NCBI GenBank assembly: GCA_021778975.1
Contig: JAJYBO010000170.1
Span: forward strand, 1 to 6,476
Reading direction: 5' to 3'
Length of the DNA stretch: 6,476 bases
Source: Deltaproteobacteria bacterium
Lineage (GTDB): Bacteria > Desulfobacterota > Desulfobacteria > Desulfobacterales > Desulfatirhabdiaceae
Shown one piece after another: positions 5,743-6,476 of this stretch (position 1 is its first letter; the number at the start of each line of letters is the position of its first letter). The notes below the pieces were generated by a model. It was given only the letters and a program-made list of their open reading frames with translations. It was not told the DNA's origin and did not search any database. The position numbers were made by a program, and so were the translations under genes.

Positions 5743-6476
5743 TCATTCCGGATGCGACATGGCATAGCGGCGCTGGACGTGTTCCATAACGGCCTGAGCG
5801 GTTTTTTCCGCAAGGATCTCGGTGACAAAATTGCGGGATTCAGCGATGCTTAAAGAACGGACGGTCTGTTTCGCCAGGGGAATGGCGTGCGGCGTCATAC
5901 TGAACTCCTGAATCCCCAGCCCCAGAAGCACCGGAAGATGCACCGGATCCCCCGCCATTTCACCGCACATGAACACTTTCTTACCTTTGGCGTGAGCCGC
6001 GTCCACCGTCTGTTTCAACAGCCGCAATATTGCCGGATGCAGCGGATTGTACAGGTACGCCACATCCCGGTTGCCGCGGTCAATGGCCAAAGAAAACTGA
6101 ATCAGGTCGTTGGTGCCGATGCTGAAAAAATCCACGGCGTCCGCCAGAATATCGGCCAGTATGACAGCCGACGGCACTTCGATCATGACACCGATCTCAA
6201 CGCTGCGGTTATGAGAAATCCCTTCTTGCAGCAGCTCTTCCGAGACTGTGTTCAGCAGATATTTAGCTTCCTGAATCTCCTCCAGCCCCGAAATCATGGG
6301 AAACAGCACCCGGACATTACCATACGCCGCGGCTCGTAAAATCGCCCGAAGCTGCGTTTTGAACACCAGTTGGTGCTTCAGACAATACCGAATCGCCCGA
6401 AGCCCCAGCGCCGGATTGTCCTCGATATTGCCGGTCGAATGTTCGAGCGCCTTGTCGCCGTTGATATCGAGCGTCC
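5743..6476 (-). CDS. ptsI: Phosphoenolpyruvate-protein phosphotransferase (PTS Enzyme I), C-terminal part
   Basis: Enzyme I takes phosphate from PEP and passes it to HPr, the first step of the PTS. Only the last 243 residues are in the window; the frame runs off the right edge and the N-terminal HPr-binding part lies outside. What is seen is the PEP-binding barrel: GDKALE near the edge, the NPALGLRAIR motif, the EVPSA motif with its Mg-ligand Glu (codon 6178-6180), the GTNDLIQF motif with its Mg-ligand Asp (6106-6108), and the catalytic Cys in FMCGEMAGD (5965-5967). All expected active-site residues are present. The gene converges on fadA with 89 bases between the stop codons and is not part of that operon. 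The family is certain. Whether it serves sugar uptake or a regulatory PTS cannot be told here, as no HPr or EII gene is visible. Confidence 0.96.
   Translation of the reverse strand, partial: TLDINGDKALEHSTGNIEDNPALGLRAIRYCLKHQLVFKTQLRAILRAAAYGNVRVLFPMISGLEEIQEAKYLLNTVSEELLQEGISHNRSVEIGVMIEVPSAVILADILADAVDFFSIGTNDLIQFSLAIDRGNRDVAYLYNPLHPAILRLLKQTVDAAHAKGKKVFMCGEMAGDPVHLPVLLGLGIQEFSMTPHAIPLAKQTVRSLSIAESRNFVTEILAEKTAQAVMEHVQRRYAMSHPE

Noticed and set aside
5887..6339. Plus-strand open frame of about 150 codons opposite ptsI
   Set aside because: The minus strand encodes unmistakable Enzyme I motifs in this stretch. The plus frame has no recognisable domain and no ribosome binding site I would trust.

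Overview
The window is ordinary, moderately GC-rich bacterial chromosome holding four protein genes, two of them cut by the window edges. Left to right it reads: the 3' part of a hybrid sensor histidine kinase (+), an AT-rich regulatory gap, a two-gene fatty-acid beta-oxidation operon (fadN-like then fadA-like, both +), a short structured gap, and the 3' half of a PTS Enzyme I gene (-) converging on the operon. I see no rRNA, tRNA, CRISPR array, insertion sequence or phage gene.

The mix of a complex HAMP/PAS/kinase/receiver protein with an anaerobe-style beta-oxidation pair suggests a fatty-acid-degrading member of the Desulfobacterota (sulfate reducer or syntroph). This is inference from gene style, not proof. 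The fadN product has the dehydrogenase half first and the hydratase half last. That is the order of Bacillus subtilis FadN and the reverse of E. coli FadB. The next gene encodes the matching thiolase, so two adjacent genes cover the last three steps of each beta-oxidation turn: hydration, oxidation and thiolysis. No acyl-CoA dehydrogenase, acyl-CoA ligase or ETF gene lies in the window, so the first steps must be encoded elsewhere.

The most interesting spot is the fadN promoter. A perfect TTGACA -35 element and a GATAAA -10 element are followed directly by a perfect palindrome, TGAATGA-ATAC-TCATTCA (1920-1937). It fits the form TGAATGA-NTAN-TCATTCA that I recall as the operator of the TetR-family repressor FadR (YsiA) of B. 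subtilis, which controls fadNA-type genes there. An operator over the -10/+1 region would block transcription, with release expected from long-chain acyl-CoA. Gene order, domain order and operator together look like one module shared with Firmicutes.

The left-hand kinase appears to carry tandem HAMP units ahead of PAS, HisKA, HATPase and receiver domains. The right-hand gene encodes the PEP-binding domain of Enzyme I, with its Mg-ligand and catalytic residues intact. The gap between fadA and ptsI folds into hairpins that may end transcription from both sides. I found no clear sign of a previously undescribed multi-gene system.
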